Shown piece after piece: positions 18,651 to 27,043 of a stretch of DNA of 51,452 nucleotides (position 1 is its first letter; every line of letters starts with the position of its first letter). This stretch comes from Chitinophagaceae bacterium (GTDB lineage: Bacteria > Bacteroidota > Bacteroidia > Chitinophagales > Chitinophagaceae), in the NCBI GenBank assembly GCA_947375185.1, contig CANCEU010000016.1, forward strand, positions 1 to 51,452, given 5' to 3'. Made by a program: the position numbers and the translations under genes. Below the pieces are notes generated by a model. The model did no database searches. It saw only the letters and a program-made list of their open reading frames with translations, and was not told where the DNA came from.

Positions 18651-21260
18651 ATGAAATATATATCAATTTTAGTTTTCGCGTTCTTAGTACAGATCAATTC
18701 ATTTGCACAATATCCTGGAGCTGCAGCTAGAGGAGCCGGTGCGGGCGCCAATAATATGGGCCACTTTTATGGTAAAATAGTAGACGCTAACAACAAAGCT
18801 GTTGACGGAGTTACCCTTCAATTGAAAGGCACAAAATTTGACCCTGCAACCAAAAAGAGTTCAGAGGTAATTTTAGGTACTATGTTAAGTGCTGCAAATG
18901 GGGATTTTAGTTTTGAAAACTTACCTGTTATGGGCAATTTCAAGTTAATCGTATCTGGTGTAGGATTTAAGAAATTGGAAAAAGCTTTAAGTTTTAATTT
19001 AAAAATGGGTGCAGGCCAAAATATGCAAGATATGTTGGCAATGGTTGATAAAGATTTAGGCAACATTAAAATAGAAACTTCAACAGAAGACCTTAAAACC
19101 GTAACTGTTTCTAGCTCGGCTAAGCCGCAATTTGAAATGGGAATTGATAGAAAAATTTTCAATGTAGAAAAGAATTTGACAAGTCAAGGGCAAACTGCTG
19201 TAGAAGTAATGAAAAGTATCCCCAACTTAAACGTAGATATTGATGGTAATGTAACATTAAGAAATGCTGCACCCACTTTATTAATTGACAACAGACCAAC
19301 TACTTTGACAATGGATCAAATTCCAGCTGACATTATTGATCGTGTTGAAATCATTACCAACCCATCTGCAAAATATGATGCAACTGGTGGCAATGCAGGT
19401 ATTTTAAATATTGTTTTGAAAAAGAATAGAAAAAATGGTTACAATGGTGGTATAAGAGCTGGTGTAGATATGCGCGGAAAATTCAATGGCGGCGGCGATA
19501 TGAATTTACGTGATAGCAAATTCAACTTTTCATTAAATGCAAATGTAAATGGAAGAAAATCAATTAGCACCTCTACAAATGATCGTCAAATATTAGGTAG
19601 TTCAACACCTACAAGTGTTAGAACAATTAATAATAGTAATGGAAATGGATCTTTTGATTTTTACAGAGCTGGCGTAGACTACTTTGCTGATAATAGAAAT
19701 ACATTTTCGCTATACGCAAATATTATGCAAGGTGGAATGTCAAATGCAGGCACACAACAAATTGACTCAACCATCAATGGCAAATTAAATCCTTTTAATG
19801 CGGGAAAAGATTATAACTTATTAAACAATTCTAAATTTAATTTCTTAAATAAAGGTGGGCAATTTAGTTACAAGCACTTATTCGCAGATAAAGGCCATGA
19901 ATTATCTGCCGACTTCAATTACAACGAAGCAGACAACAATAACTGGTCAATTATAAATTCGAGTTTATTGAACCAACGAAGTGCTGGTAATGGTAATAAT
20001 AAAAATTACACTTTTAATATTGATTACGCACGTGAACTTAAGAATGATGTAAAGTTTGAAGCTGGTTTAAAATATAGCGACAGAAGTGAATACAATAAAA
20101 GAGACCAGTTTAGAAATGATATTTTGATTGATGCCATTAGTAGTCAATATCAATATGGCGAAAAAGTATATGCAGCTTATTCTAATTTGAATATGAAAAA
20201 GAATAAATGGAGTTTCCAATTGGGATTGAGAGCTGAAAGTAGAGCTTACGATGGAAATATTTTGAACAAAAAAGGTTTGGATTCATTACCATTCCATTCT
20301 AGCTACCCAATTTCGTTATTCCCAAGTGCATTTATTAACTATAAGGTAAATGACAAACAGGATTTACAATTCAATTACTCAAAGCGAATTAGCCCTCCGA
20401 ATTTCTTTCAATTATTACCTTTCCCAGACTACAGTGATCCGCAAAATATTAGTGTAGGTAACCCTGGTTTAAAACCACAATTTACACATTCATTTGAAGT
20501 TGCATATAATAATGCATATGCTAAAGGCGCTAATTTTTTAGCAACTGCTTATTACAAATACAGCACTGATTTAATTACAAGCTATGTTTATAGAGATATT
20601 AACAGAGCATCTAGCACATTAGATAGCGCTTATTTTAGTTCTTCCATAAATGCAAATACAGCAACCGTTTACGGATTAGAATTAAGCAATAAAACAGCCA
20701 TTACAAAGTGGTGGGATATGAACTTAAGTTTTAACTTGTTTAAATCTGCAATCAACGCAACAATTCCCGGACAAAGCATTGATAACGATTTAACAAGCTG
20801 GTTTAGTAAAATGAATAACACTTTTAAATTACCAGGCGGATTTAGTTATCAATTCAGTGGTCAATACCAAGCTAAAACTATCTTACCTCCAGGCGGAAGC
20901 AGCAGCGGAGGTGGCCGAGGAGGTCCAATGGGTGGTGGCTGGGGTGGCCCTCAATCAACTGCACAAGGATATAACTTCCCTTCCTATGATTTCGATATGG
21001 CAATTAAAAAAGATTGGACATTAAAAGGTGGAAAGACAGCAAGTTTATCTTTCAATGTTAATGACGTATTTAAAACTAGGGTAAATAAGACTTACTCAGA
21101 AAGCCAATACTTTATTCAAAATGTTTCTCGTGTAAGAGACCAACAAATGTTTAGAGTTAATTTTAGTTACCGCTTTGGCAAGTTTGATGTAAACTTATTA
21201 AGAAGAAAAAGTACTAAAGGCGATGAAGGTGGCGGAATGGATTCAATGCCACCGCAATAA
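18651..21260 (+). CDS. outer-membrane beta-barrel protein with carboxypeptidase-regulatory and plug domains
   Basis: 869-aa exported protein. Signal peptide MKYISILVFAFLVQINSFAQ, then a Gly/Ala-rich linker, then a CarboxypepD_reg-like domain (about residues 38-115, GKIVDANNKAVDGVTLQLKG). A TonB plug-like segment follows (residues about 165-260, with IPADIIDRVEIITNPSAKYDATG). A long beta-barrel of the OMP_b-brl_3 type runs to the C-terminus. A Gly-rich loop (GGSSSGGGRGGPMGGGWGG) lies near residue 755. It resembles TonB-dependent receptors but belongs to the barrel group common in Bacteroidota without a SusD partner, and none is adjacent. Ligand unknown. An inverted repeat in the 5' region and a strong terminator downstream suggest a monocistronic unit. 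Confidence 0.88.
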   Translation: MKYISILVFAFLVQINSFAQYPGAAARGAGAGANNMGHFYGKIVDANNKAVDGVTLQLKGTKFDPATKKSSEVILGTMLSAANGDFSFENLPVMGNFKLIVSGVGFKKLEKALSFNLKMGAGQNMQDMLAMVDKDLGNIKIETSTEDLKTVTVSSSAKPQFEMGIDRKIFNVEKNLTSQGQTAVEVMKSIPNLNVDIDGNVTLRNAAPTLLIDNRPTTLTMDQIPADIIDRVEIITNPSAKYDATGGNAGILNIVLKKNRKNGYNGGIRAGVDMRGKFNGGGDMNLRDSKFNFSLNANVNGRKSISTSTNDRQILGSSTPTSVRTINNSNGNGSFDFYRAGVDYFADNRNTFSLYANIMQGGMSNAGTQQIDSTINGKLNPFNAGKDYNLLNNSKFNFLNKGGQFSYKHLFADKGHELSADFNYNEADNNNWSIINSSLLNQRSAGNGNNKNYTFNIDYARELKNDVKFEAGLKYSDRSEYNKRDQFRNDILIDAISSQYQYGEKVYAAYSNLNMKKNKWSFQLGLRAESRAYDGNILNKKGLDSLPFHSSYPISLFPSAFINYKVNDKQDLQFNYSKRISPPNFFQLLPFPDYSDPQNISVGNPGLKPQFTHSFEVAYNNAYAKGANFLATAYYKYSTDLITSYVYRDINRASSTLDSAYFSSSINANTATVYGLELSNKTAITKWWDMNLSFNLFKSAINATIPGQSIDNDLTSWFSKMNNTFKLPGGFSYQFSGQYQAKTILPPGGSSSGGGRGGPMGGGWGGPQSTAQGYNFPSYDFDMAIKKDWTLKGGKTASLSFNVNDVFKTRVNKTYSESQYFIQNVSRVRDQQMFRVNFSYRFGKFDVNLLRRKSTKGDEGGGMDSMPPQ

Positions 21261-21284
21261 AGCTTAAATAAATTATGACAATCA

Positions 21285-21321
21285 TAAAAAAATCCAAACT
21301 TCATTAAGTTTGGATTTTTTT
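21285..21321. terminator. bidirectional intrinsic terminator
   Basis: Perfect stem AATCCAAACTT / AAGTTTGGATT with loop CATT, flanked by an A run on the left and a T run on the right. It serves the convergent outer-membrane protein and pcm genes. Confidence 0.93.
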
Positions 21322-21340
21322 ATTCTTCGTATATGTACTG

Positions 21341-22003
21341 TTACTTTGTTTCTTTGCCGCATAACATGGGGACAAATGAAAATGCTTCAAATGATTCTTT
21401 CTTAGCCATCCCATCTTTTTTCTTAGTAAGTCTCAACATCCTTTGCACTCCATCTGACTCATCTACAGGAATCACCATGATTCCTTTAACTTTTAATTGA
21501 TCCCATAATTTTTCAGGGACATTAGGCGCTGCAGCAGTAATAATAATTTTATCAAAGGGTGCTTCATTTGGAAGTCCTAAAAATCCATCTCCGAAAAAGA
21601 AAAAAACATCCGGATATTGTTCTCTAAATAAAAAAGTTTTTGTTTTATTTGCCAAGGCTTGTTGCCTTTCAATAGTATATACCTTTGCCCCAAGTGCAGC
21701 TAAAATAGTAGTTTGATACATACTACCAGTGCCAATTTCAAGTACCTTATCCCCTTTTTTTATTTTCAATAATTCAGTTTGATACGCAACAGTATATGGC
21801 TGCGATATCGTTTGGTCTGCATCAATAGGAAACGCCCTATCCTCATAAGCTATTTTATCAAAGGCAGAATCAAGAAAGAAATGTCTAGGAATTTTACCAA
21901 TTGCATTTAATACGTTTTCATCTGCAATTCCTTTTTCCCTTAATTGAAGTACTAACTTTTCTCGTAGTCCTTTGTGTAAAAATTCATCTTTTGTGATTCT
22001 CAT
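21341..22003 (-). CDS. pcm: protein-L-isoaspartate O-methyltransferase
   Basis: 220-aa SAM-dependent repair enzyme that methylates isoaspartyl residues in damaged proteins. The family pattern is clear: PRHFFLDSAFDKIAYEDRAFPI, then DQTISQPYTVAYQTELL, then motif I KVLEIGTGSMYQTTILAALGA (here GTGSMYQTTILAAL), and later FDKIIITAAAPNVPEKLWDQLK. The oddity is Met in place of the usual Gly after GTGS in motif I; the codon ATG is clear in the sequence. The gene is followed by the convergent terminator and lies 8 bp downstream of the phosphohexomutase gene, so the two are probably cotranscribed. Confidence 0.92.
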   Translation of the reverse strand: MRITKDEFLHKGLREKLVLQLREKGIADENVLNAIGKIPRHFFLDSAFDKIAYEDRAFPIDADQTISQPYTVAYQTELLKIKKGDKVLEIGTGSMYQTTILAALGAKVYTIERQQALANKTKTFLFREQYPDVFFFFGDGFLGLPNEAPFDKIIITAAAPNVPEKLWDQLKVKGIMVIPVDESDGVQRMLRLTKKKDGMAKKESFEAFSFVPMLCGKETK

Positions 22004-22011
22004 AGACTTGA

Positions 22012-23739
22012 TTAATTTAACTTCATATCAGCTATGATACCATTTATTTTGTTTTGCAATAATGCATATTTTTCATCAAATGCTGCTGGGTTTTCTAAAT
22101 TGGTATTAACACTAAAATAGAATTTAATTTTAGGTTCGGTTCCACTTGGTCTTGCTGAAATTTTACTACCATCCTCCGTTACAAATTGCAACACATTACT
22201 TTTAGGTAAGTTAATTTTCCAGGTTTCTCCAGTTAACAAATTCGTGCCTTTTTGTAGTTCATAATCCAATAAAGTAGCCACTTTAGACCCATTAATTAAA
22301 CTTGGTGGAGCCTGACGATAACCTTCCATCATTTGAGCAATTTCTTGCTGGCCATTCATCCCTTTCTTAGTTATGCTAATGAGGGTTTCATAATAAAATC
22401 CATACTGCACATACAGCTCTATCATTTTGTCAAACAAACTTCTGCCTTTGCTTTTTTCATATGCTGCCATCTCACACAATAAGGCAACTGCACTTACTGC
22501 ATCTTTATCTCTAATTTGATCCCCAATCATTAATCCAAAGCTTTCTTCTCCACCAATTACATAATGCTCTTTGTCTTCTTTTTCCTTGATTAATTCAGCA
22601 ATCCATTTAAAGCCAGTTAAAACATTGTAACAAGCTACCTCATTTTGTTTTGCAACTTCATTAATCATTTCAGATGTAACGATGGTAGTAATTACCATAT
22701 CATTGGGCTTTGCAATACCTTTTGCACGGCGTGCCTCCATCATATATGCAAATGCTAATACTGCAGTTTGATTTCCATTCATTAAAACCCATTCTCCTTT
22801 GTGATTTTTTACACCCACTCCCACTCTATCCGCATCAGGATCGGTACCTAATAATATATCAGCATCCAAGGCTTTTGCCTTTAATAACCCAATACTCATA
22901 GTTTCACTTTCTTCCGGGTTAGGATATTTTACTGTTGGAAAATTTCCGTCAGGGGTAGCCTGTTCATCTACTATATGTACATTAGTAAATCCAAATTCAG
23001 CCAATACTTTAGGCACCAATGTAATACCTGTGCCATGAATTGGAGTATATACAATTTTTAAATCTTTTTGCTCAGCAATGACTTCAGGATATACACTTAA
23101 GGATTTCACCATTTTAATGTAAGCATCATCCATATTGTTATCTAACAATTGAATATTCGCTTCGCCTCCTGACCATTTTACTTCATCTACTGACTGAATC
23201 GCTTCTACTTCGGCAATCACATTTTTATCATGTGGCGGTACCAATTGTCCACCATCATTCCAATATGCTTTATACCCATTATATTCTTTGGGATTATGTG
23301 ATGCAGTACATACCACACCAGCTTTACAACCTAAATGCCTAATTGCAAAGCTTAATTCCGGGGTTGGTCTTAATGCTTCAAATAAATAAACTGTAAATCC
23401 ATTAGCTGCAAAAACCTGCGCAGTAGTTTCGGCAAAAAATCTTGAATTATTTCTGCTATCATGTCCAATGGCAACACTAATTTTTTCACCAGGATATGCT
23501 TTTGCCAAATAGTTTGAAAAACCTTGTGTAGCCATTCCAATAGTATATTTATTAATTCTATTGGTTCCAACTCCCATAATTCCTCTTAACCCTCCGGTAC
23601 CAAATTCAAGATTTTTATAGAAAGACTCTTCCAATTCGGAAGGCTGATTGGCCTGTAAATCTCGAATGGATTGTTTAGTTGTCTCATCATAATTTCCCGC
23701 TAACCAAGTAGCTATTTTTTGATCTATTGACTGACTCAT
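22012..23739 (-). CDS. phospho-sugar mutase (phosphoglucomutase/phosphomannomutase)
   Basis: 575-aa alpha-D-phosphohexomutase interconverting hexose 6- and 1-phosphates. Catalytic serine is Ser147 in TASHNPKEYNGYK, the metal loop is DPDADRVGVG, the sugar-binding loop is GGEESFGLMIGD and the phosphate loop is RPSGTEPKIKFYF. The length and the GTGGLRGIMGVGTNRIN N-terminal motif match the long PgcA/PGM2-like group rather than GlmM, so glucose-1-phosphate supply is the likely role. Specificity between glucose and mannose cannot be settled by motif. It is the second phosphohexomutase of the window. Confidence 0.9.
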   Translation of the reverse strand: MSQSIDQKIATWLAGNYDETTKQSIRDLQANQPSELEESFYKNLEFGTGGLRGIMGVGTNRINKYTIGMATQGFSNYLAKAYPGEKISVAIGHDSRNNSRFFAETTAQVFAANGFTVYLFEALRPTPELSFAIRHLGCKAGVVCTASHNPKEYNGYKAYWNDGGQLVPPHDKNVIAEVEAIQSVDEVKWSGGEANIQLLDNNMDDAYIKMVKSLSVYPEVIAEQKDLKIVYTPIHGTGITLVPKVLAEFGFTNVHIVDEQATPDGNFPTVKYPNPEESETMSIGLLKAKALDADILLGTDPDADRVGVGVKNHKGEWVLMNGNQTAVLAFAYMMEARRAKGIAKPNDMVITTIVTSEMINEVAKQNEVACYNVLTGFKWIAELIKEKEDKEHYVIGGEESFGLMIGDQIRDKDAVSAVALLCEMAAYEKSKGRSLFDKMIELYVQYGFYYETLISITKKGMNGQQEIAQMMEGYRQAPPSLINGSKVATLLDYELQKGTNLLTGETWKINLPKSNVLQFVTEDGSKISARPSGTEPKIKFYFSVNTNLENPAAFDEKYALLQNKINGIIADMKLN

Positions 23740-23874
23740 ACACTAACTATTTTATACTTATTTGGAATACCTCGCAAATTAAATAATTCCCTTTAAAATA
23801 TGACCGAAATGCCTTAATAGTTTCAATCTGTATTATTTCATGAAATTAGGAAGCTATTCAAGGCCGAAATGGAT

Positions 23875-23882
23875 TAAATTTG
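23875..23882 (+). promoter_or_regulatory. putative -7 box for the Fe-S operon
   Basis: TAAATTTG matches TAnnTTTG and ends 1 nt before the first ATG (23884). Transcription from it would start at or after that ATG, favouring the next in-frame ATG at 23917. Confidence 0.5.
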
Positions 23883-23883
23883 T

Positions 23884-25191
23884 ATGGAACCTAATCGTAT
23901 TTTTCAAATCCATAATATGGCATACCTATCGGAGCTTTTATTTGGCCTTACAACTGCAATAGCCTTATATTTATTTAGTAAGAAACTGCTTGCAATTAAA
24001 CGGAATATTTCAATCGGAAAAGATATTGACCTTACCGACCAACCTATTCGTAGATGGAAAAATGTTTTTCTGTTAGCGCTTGGACAAAAGAAAATGTTTC
24101 GTAATCCACTTGTCGCTTTCTTACATATCATAGTATATGTTGGATTCATTATAATTAATATTGAATTATTAGAAATTATTGCTGATGGGACAACCGGCCA
24201 TCATCGACTTTTCTCGAATTTTTTAGGCATATTTTATAATTTCCTCATCAACAGTTTTGAAATTTTAGCTGCCTTAGTTTTAATTGCATGTATTGTATTT
24301 TTTTCAAGAAGAAATATTATCCAATTAAAAAGATTTATAAGTAAGGATTTAAATGGTTGGCCACGTTCTGACGCCAATGCCATATTAATTACAGAAATAG
24401 TTTTAATGAGTTTGTTTTTACTCATGAACTCCGCGGACACTAAAACTAATTTTATTATTTCATCTCATATTCAGCCATTACTAAAAGGGTTTACTGAATC
24501 ACAATTAAGTACCATTGAACATATTACATGGTGGTTACATATTTTGGGTATATACGCATTCATGAATTATTTACCTTACTCAAAACATTTGCATATTATT
24601 TTAGCATTCCCAAATGCTTATTATGCATCTTTATTGCCAAAAGGTGAAATGCACAATATGAAATCAATACAGAATGAAGTTTTGTATGCAATGCAGCCTG
24701 AGCTAGCTCCAACCAATGCCCCGAATTCTGATAAATTTGGAGCAAAAGATGTAATGGATTTAAGTTGGAAAAATCTTATGGATGCATATAGCTGTACCGA
24801 ATGCGGTAGATGTAGTTCAGCCTGCCCTGCCAATAGTACTGGCAAATTATTAAGCCCTCGAAAAATAATGATGTCTACAAGAGATAGATTAGAAGAAGTG
24901 GGTAAAAATATGGATACAAACAAGCAATTTATTGATGACGGAAAATCATTGTTGCACGATTATATTAGTGTTGAAGAATTGAGAGCCTGTACAACATGCA
25001 ATGCTTGCGTGGAGGAATGTCCCGTAAGCATTTCCCCACTGGATATTATAATGGAATTAAGAAGATCTTTGATTATGGAGGAAAGCAATGCGCCTTCTGA
25101 ATGGAATGGAATGTTCAGTAATATTGAAAATAATTTTGCCCCTTGGAAGTTCTCTCCCGATGAAAGAGATGCATGGACGGCACAATCATAA
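23884..25191 (+). CDS. membrane-anchored 4Fe-4S protein (HdrC/LutB-like electron carrier)
   Basis: 435 aa from the first Met. The N-terminal half has several transmembrane helices (for example LVAFLHIIVYVGFIIINIELL, NFLINSFEILAALVLIACIVFF, HILGIYAFMNYLP), resembling a quinone- or heme-b-type membrane domain. The C-terminal part carries two 4Fe-4S motifs, CTECGRCSSACP (from about residue 304) and CTTCNACVEECP (from about residue 369). It probably passes electrons between the quinone pool and the CCG-domain protein encoded next, as in heterodisulfide-reductase-like complexes; the donor is unknown. The start may be Met12 at 23917 (MAYLSELLFGL), because a promoter box ends at 23882, directly before the first ATG. 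The partner gene begins 40 bp downstream. Confidence 0.88.
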   Translation: MEPNRIFQIHNMAYLSELLFGLTTAIALYLFSKKLLAIKRNISIGKDIDLTDQPIRRWKNVFLLALGQKKMFRNPLVAFLHIIVYVGFIIINIELLEIIADGTTGHHRLFSNFLGIFYNFLINSFEILAALVLIACIVFFSRRNIIQLKRFISKDLNGWPRSDANAILITEIVLMSLFLLMNSADTKTNFIISSHIQPLLKGFTESQLSTIEHITWWLHILGIYAFMNYLPYSKHLHIILAFPNAYYASLLPKGEMHNMKSIQNEVLYAMQPELAPTNAPNSDKFGAKDVMDLSWKNLMDAYSCTECGRCSSACPANSTGKLLSPRKIMMSTRDRLEEVGKNMDTNKQFIDDGKSLLHDYISVEELRACTTCNACVEECPVSISPLDIIMELRRSLIMEESNAPSEWNGMFSNIENNFAPWKFSPDERDAWTAQS

Positions 25192-25231
25192 CTATAACAA
25201 ATTAATTAAAGTACGTTCAAAATAAGATTGT

Positions 25232-26011
25232 ATGAAAGTAAGCACAATGGCAGAATTCATGGCAAAAGGAGAACAACCAGAAATCCTTTTTTGGGTAGGT
25301 TGCGCGGGAAGTTATGATCAAAGGGCCCAAAAAATTACTAAAGCGTTTGCCACAATTTTAGACAAAGCAGGCGTGCAATATGCAATACTTGGAAAGGAAG
25401 AAGCCTGTACCGGAGATCCTGCGCGTAGAGCAGGAAATGAGTTTATGTTTCAAATGATGGCCTACCAAAACATTCAAATTTTAAATGGTTATGGTATCAA
25501 AAAAATTGTAACTACTTGTCCTCATTGTTTTAATACCCTAAAAAATGAATATCCTGTATTGGGCGGTGAATATGACGTAATTCATCACACTACTTTTTTA
25601 CAAGAATTAATTGAGTCAGGAAAAATAAAATTCACAGACAGTAATGAATGGAAAGGGAAATCCATTACTTACCATGATAGTTGCTATTTAGGTAGAGCAA
25701 ATGAAATTTATGAAGCACCTCGAAAAGTATTAGAAAGTTTAGATATGGAATTGCGCGAAATGAAAAGATGTAAATCTAAAGGACTTTGCTGTGGCGCTGG
25801 AGGTGCGCAAATGTTTAAAGAGGAAGAAAAAGGAGAAAAGCGTATTAACACAGAACGTGCTGATGAAGCCATTGAAACCAAGGCAGATTTTGTAGCAAGT
25901 GCCTGTCCTTTTTGCAATACCATGATGAATGATGGTATTAAAAATAGAGATGAGGAAGTTAAAACTGAAGTATTAGATATTGCAGAAATAATCGCTAAAG
26001 CAATTCAATAA
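25232..26011 (+). CDS. CCG-domain Fe-S protein (HdrB/LutA-like)
   Basis: 259-aa cytoplasmic protein with two cysteine-rich CCG domains. Elements are WVGCAGSYDQRAQ, TTCPHCFNTLKNEYP and YHDSCYLGRANEIYEAPRKVL, then GLCCGAGGAQMFKEE, and finally ACPFCNTMMNDGI. The pattern is that of HdrB, GlcF and LutA catalytic or electron-transfer subunits that carry a noncanonical Fe-S cluster. Together with the preceding membrane Fe-S protein it likely forms a small redox complex linked to the quinone pool. No lactate, glycolate or disulfide-specific subunit is encoded nearby, so the substrate is not defined. Confidence 0.9.
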   Translation: MKVSTMAEFMAKGEQPEILFWVGCAGSYDQRAQKITKAFATILDKAGVQYAILGKEEACTGDPARRAGNEFMFQMMAYQNIQILNGYGIKKIVTTCPHCFNTLKNEYPVLGGEYDVIHHTTFLQELIESGKIKFTDSNEWKGKSITYHDSCYLGRANEIYEAPRKVLESLDMELREMKRCKSKGLCCGAGGAQMFKEEEKGEKRINTERADEAIETKADFVASACPFCNTMMNDGIKNRDEEVKTEVLDIAEIIAKAIQ

Positions 26012-26072
26012 CAATACTTTAAATAGATTACAAAAAGTAAGCATTAATTTTTATTATTTAATTTATTATAAA

Positions 26073-26576
26073 ATGACCGTAGATTTAGCCACCATATTGC
26101 CTGTCAATTTTCATCCTCAATCAAAATTGTGGATTTATCAATCCAATCGAACTTTCACTATGGGTGAATTATTCAAAATTGAAGATTTATTGGAAAATTT
26201 TATTAATACCTGGAAAAGCCATGGAGCACCTGTAAAAGGATTTGCAACTGCCCTTTATGGACAATTTATAATACTCATGGCCGATGAATCATTCACGACA
26301 GTTGGCGGATGTAGTACTGACAGCTCGGTTCATGTCATTAAAGAAATTGAAAAAATGACAGGTGTGCAAATGTTTAACAGAGAACTTTTAGCATTTTGGG
26401 TTAAAGATACAGTACAAACCATCCCAATGGCACAGGTAGCATATGCATTAGAAAATGGAATTTTACATAAAGACACTTTGTATTTTAATAATTTAGTGGC
26501 AAACAAAGCAGAGATGGAAACTAAGTGGATGCAACCTATTAGTGAAAGCTGGTTAGGTAAAAAATATATGAAATAA
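26073..26576 (+). CDS. conserved hypothetical protein (often mislabelled ABC transporter ATPase)
   Basis: 167-aa soluble protein beginning MTVDLATILPVNFHPQSKLW, with a conserved-looking segment around FATALYGQFIILMADES, GGCSTDSSVHVIKEIEKMTGV and MFNRELLAFW. I recall similar short Bacteroidota proteins carrying the name ABC transporter ATPase, but no Walker A, Walker B or signature motif is present here, so that name is not supported. No function can be assigned. It follows the two Fe-S genes on the same strand (61 bp gap) and precedes the ArsC-like gene by 28 bp. Confidence 0.7.
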   Translation: MTVDLATILPVNFHPQSKLWIYQSNRTFTMGELFKIEDLLENFINTWKSHGAPVKGFATALYGQFIILMADESFTTVGGCSTDSSVHVIKEIEKMTGVQMFNRELLAFWVKDTVQTIPMAQVAYALENGILHKDTLYFNNLVANKAEMETKWMQPISESWLGKKYMK

Positions 26577-26604
26577 TTTCAAAACCTTCGCAACAAAGTA
26601 TACA

Positions 26605-26955
26605 ATGAAAACTGTTTACGCAATCCCTAATTGTAACACTGTAAAAAAAGCTTTAGACTGGTTAAAAGCAAATGAAATTGTTTACGAATTTCATGATTAC
26701 AAAAAGAAAGGTGTTACTGCAACTCAGCTAAAAAATTGGTCAACACAAATTGGATGGGAGGCATTAATTAATAAAAAAGGAACTACTTGGAAGCAATTGC
26801 CTAAAGAAGTTCAAGAGAAAATTAATTCACAGAAAGCTGCGATTGATTTAATGATGGAAAAAACATCGGTAATTCGTCGTCCTTTAATTGAAGAAAATGG
26901 AAAAGTACTTGTAATTGGTTTTGACGAATCAGCGTATTCGAAATTAACCCCCTAA
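26605..26955 (+). CDS. ArsC/Spx/MgsR-family thioredoxin-fold protein
   Basis: 116-aa protein starting MKTVYAIPNCNTVKKALDWLKA, the typical beginning of the ArsC-like family. The active-site loop has a single cysteine (NCNTVKKA), as in YffB-type proteins, not the CxxC of Spx. The conserved RRPLIEENGKVLVIGFDE near the C-terminus corresponds to the RPI(V/I) region of the family. Whether it reduces arsenate, uses glutathione or is regulatory cannot be told; no ars genes are nearby. It converges on the TlpA-like gene. Confidence 0.85.
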   Translation: MKTVYAIPNCNTVKKALDWLKANEIVYEFHDYKKKGVTATQLKNWSTQIGWEALINKKGTTWKQLPKEVQEKINSQKAAIDLMMEKTSVIRRPLIEENGKVLVIGFDESAYSKLTP

Positions 26956-26972
26956 AATGATTGAAATAAAAA

Positions 26973-27005
26973 TGCCCCCATTAAGTGTCTAACTTTTTGG
27001 GGGCA
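26973..27005 (-). terminator. terminator for the TlpA-like gene
   Basis: Stem TGCCCCC (26973-26979) with GGGGGCA (26999-27005) and an inner AAGT/ACTT pairing. On the minus strand it is followed by a short T-rich stretch (ATTTTTATTTC). The ArsC-like gene may also end here. Confidence 0.65.
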
Positions 27006-27043
27006 GTCTTAAGTTTAGTGCTTTATTTATTTCAATCTAATAA

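Noticed and set aside
26073..26576. ABC transporter ATPase
   Set aside because: No Walker A, Walker B or signature motif; the name is a label carried by similar short proteins.
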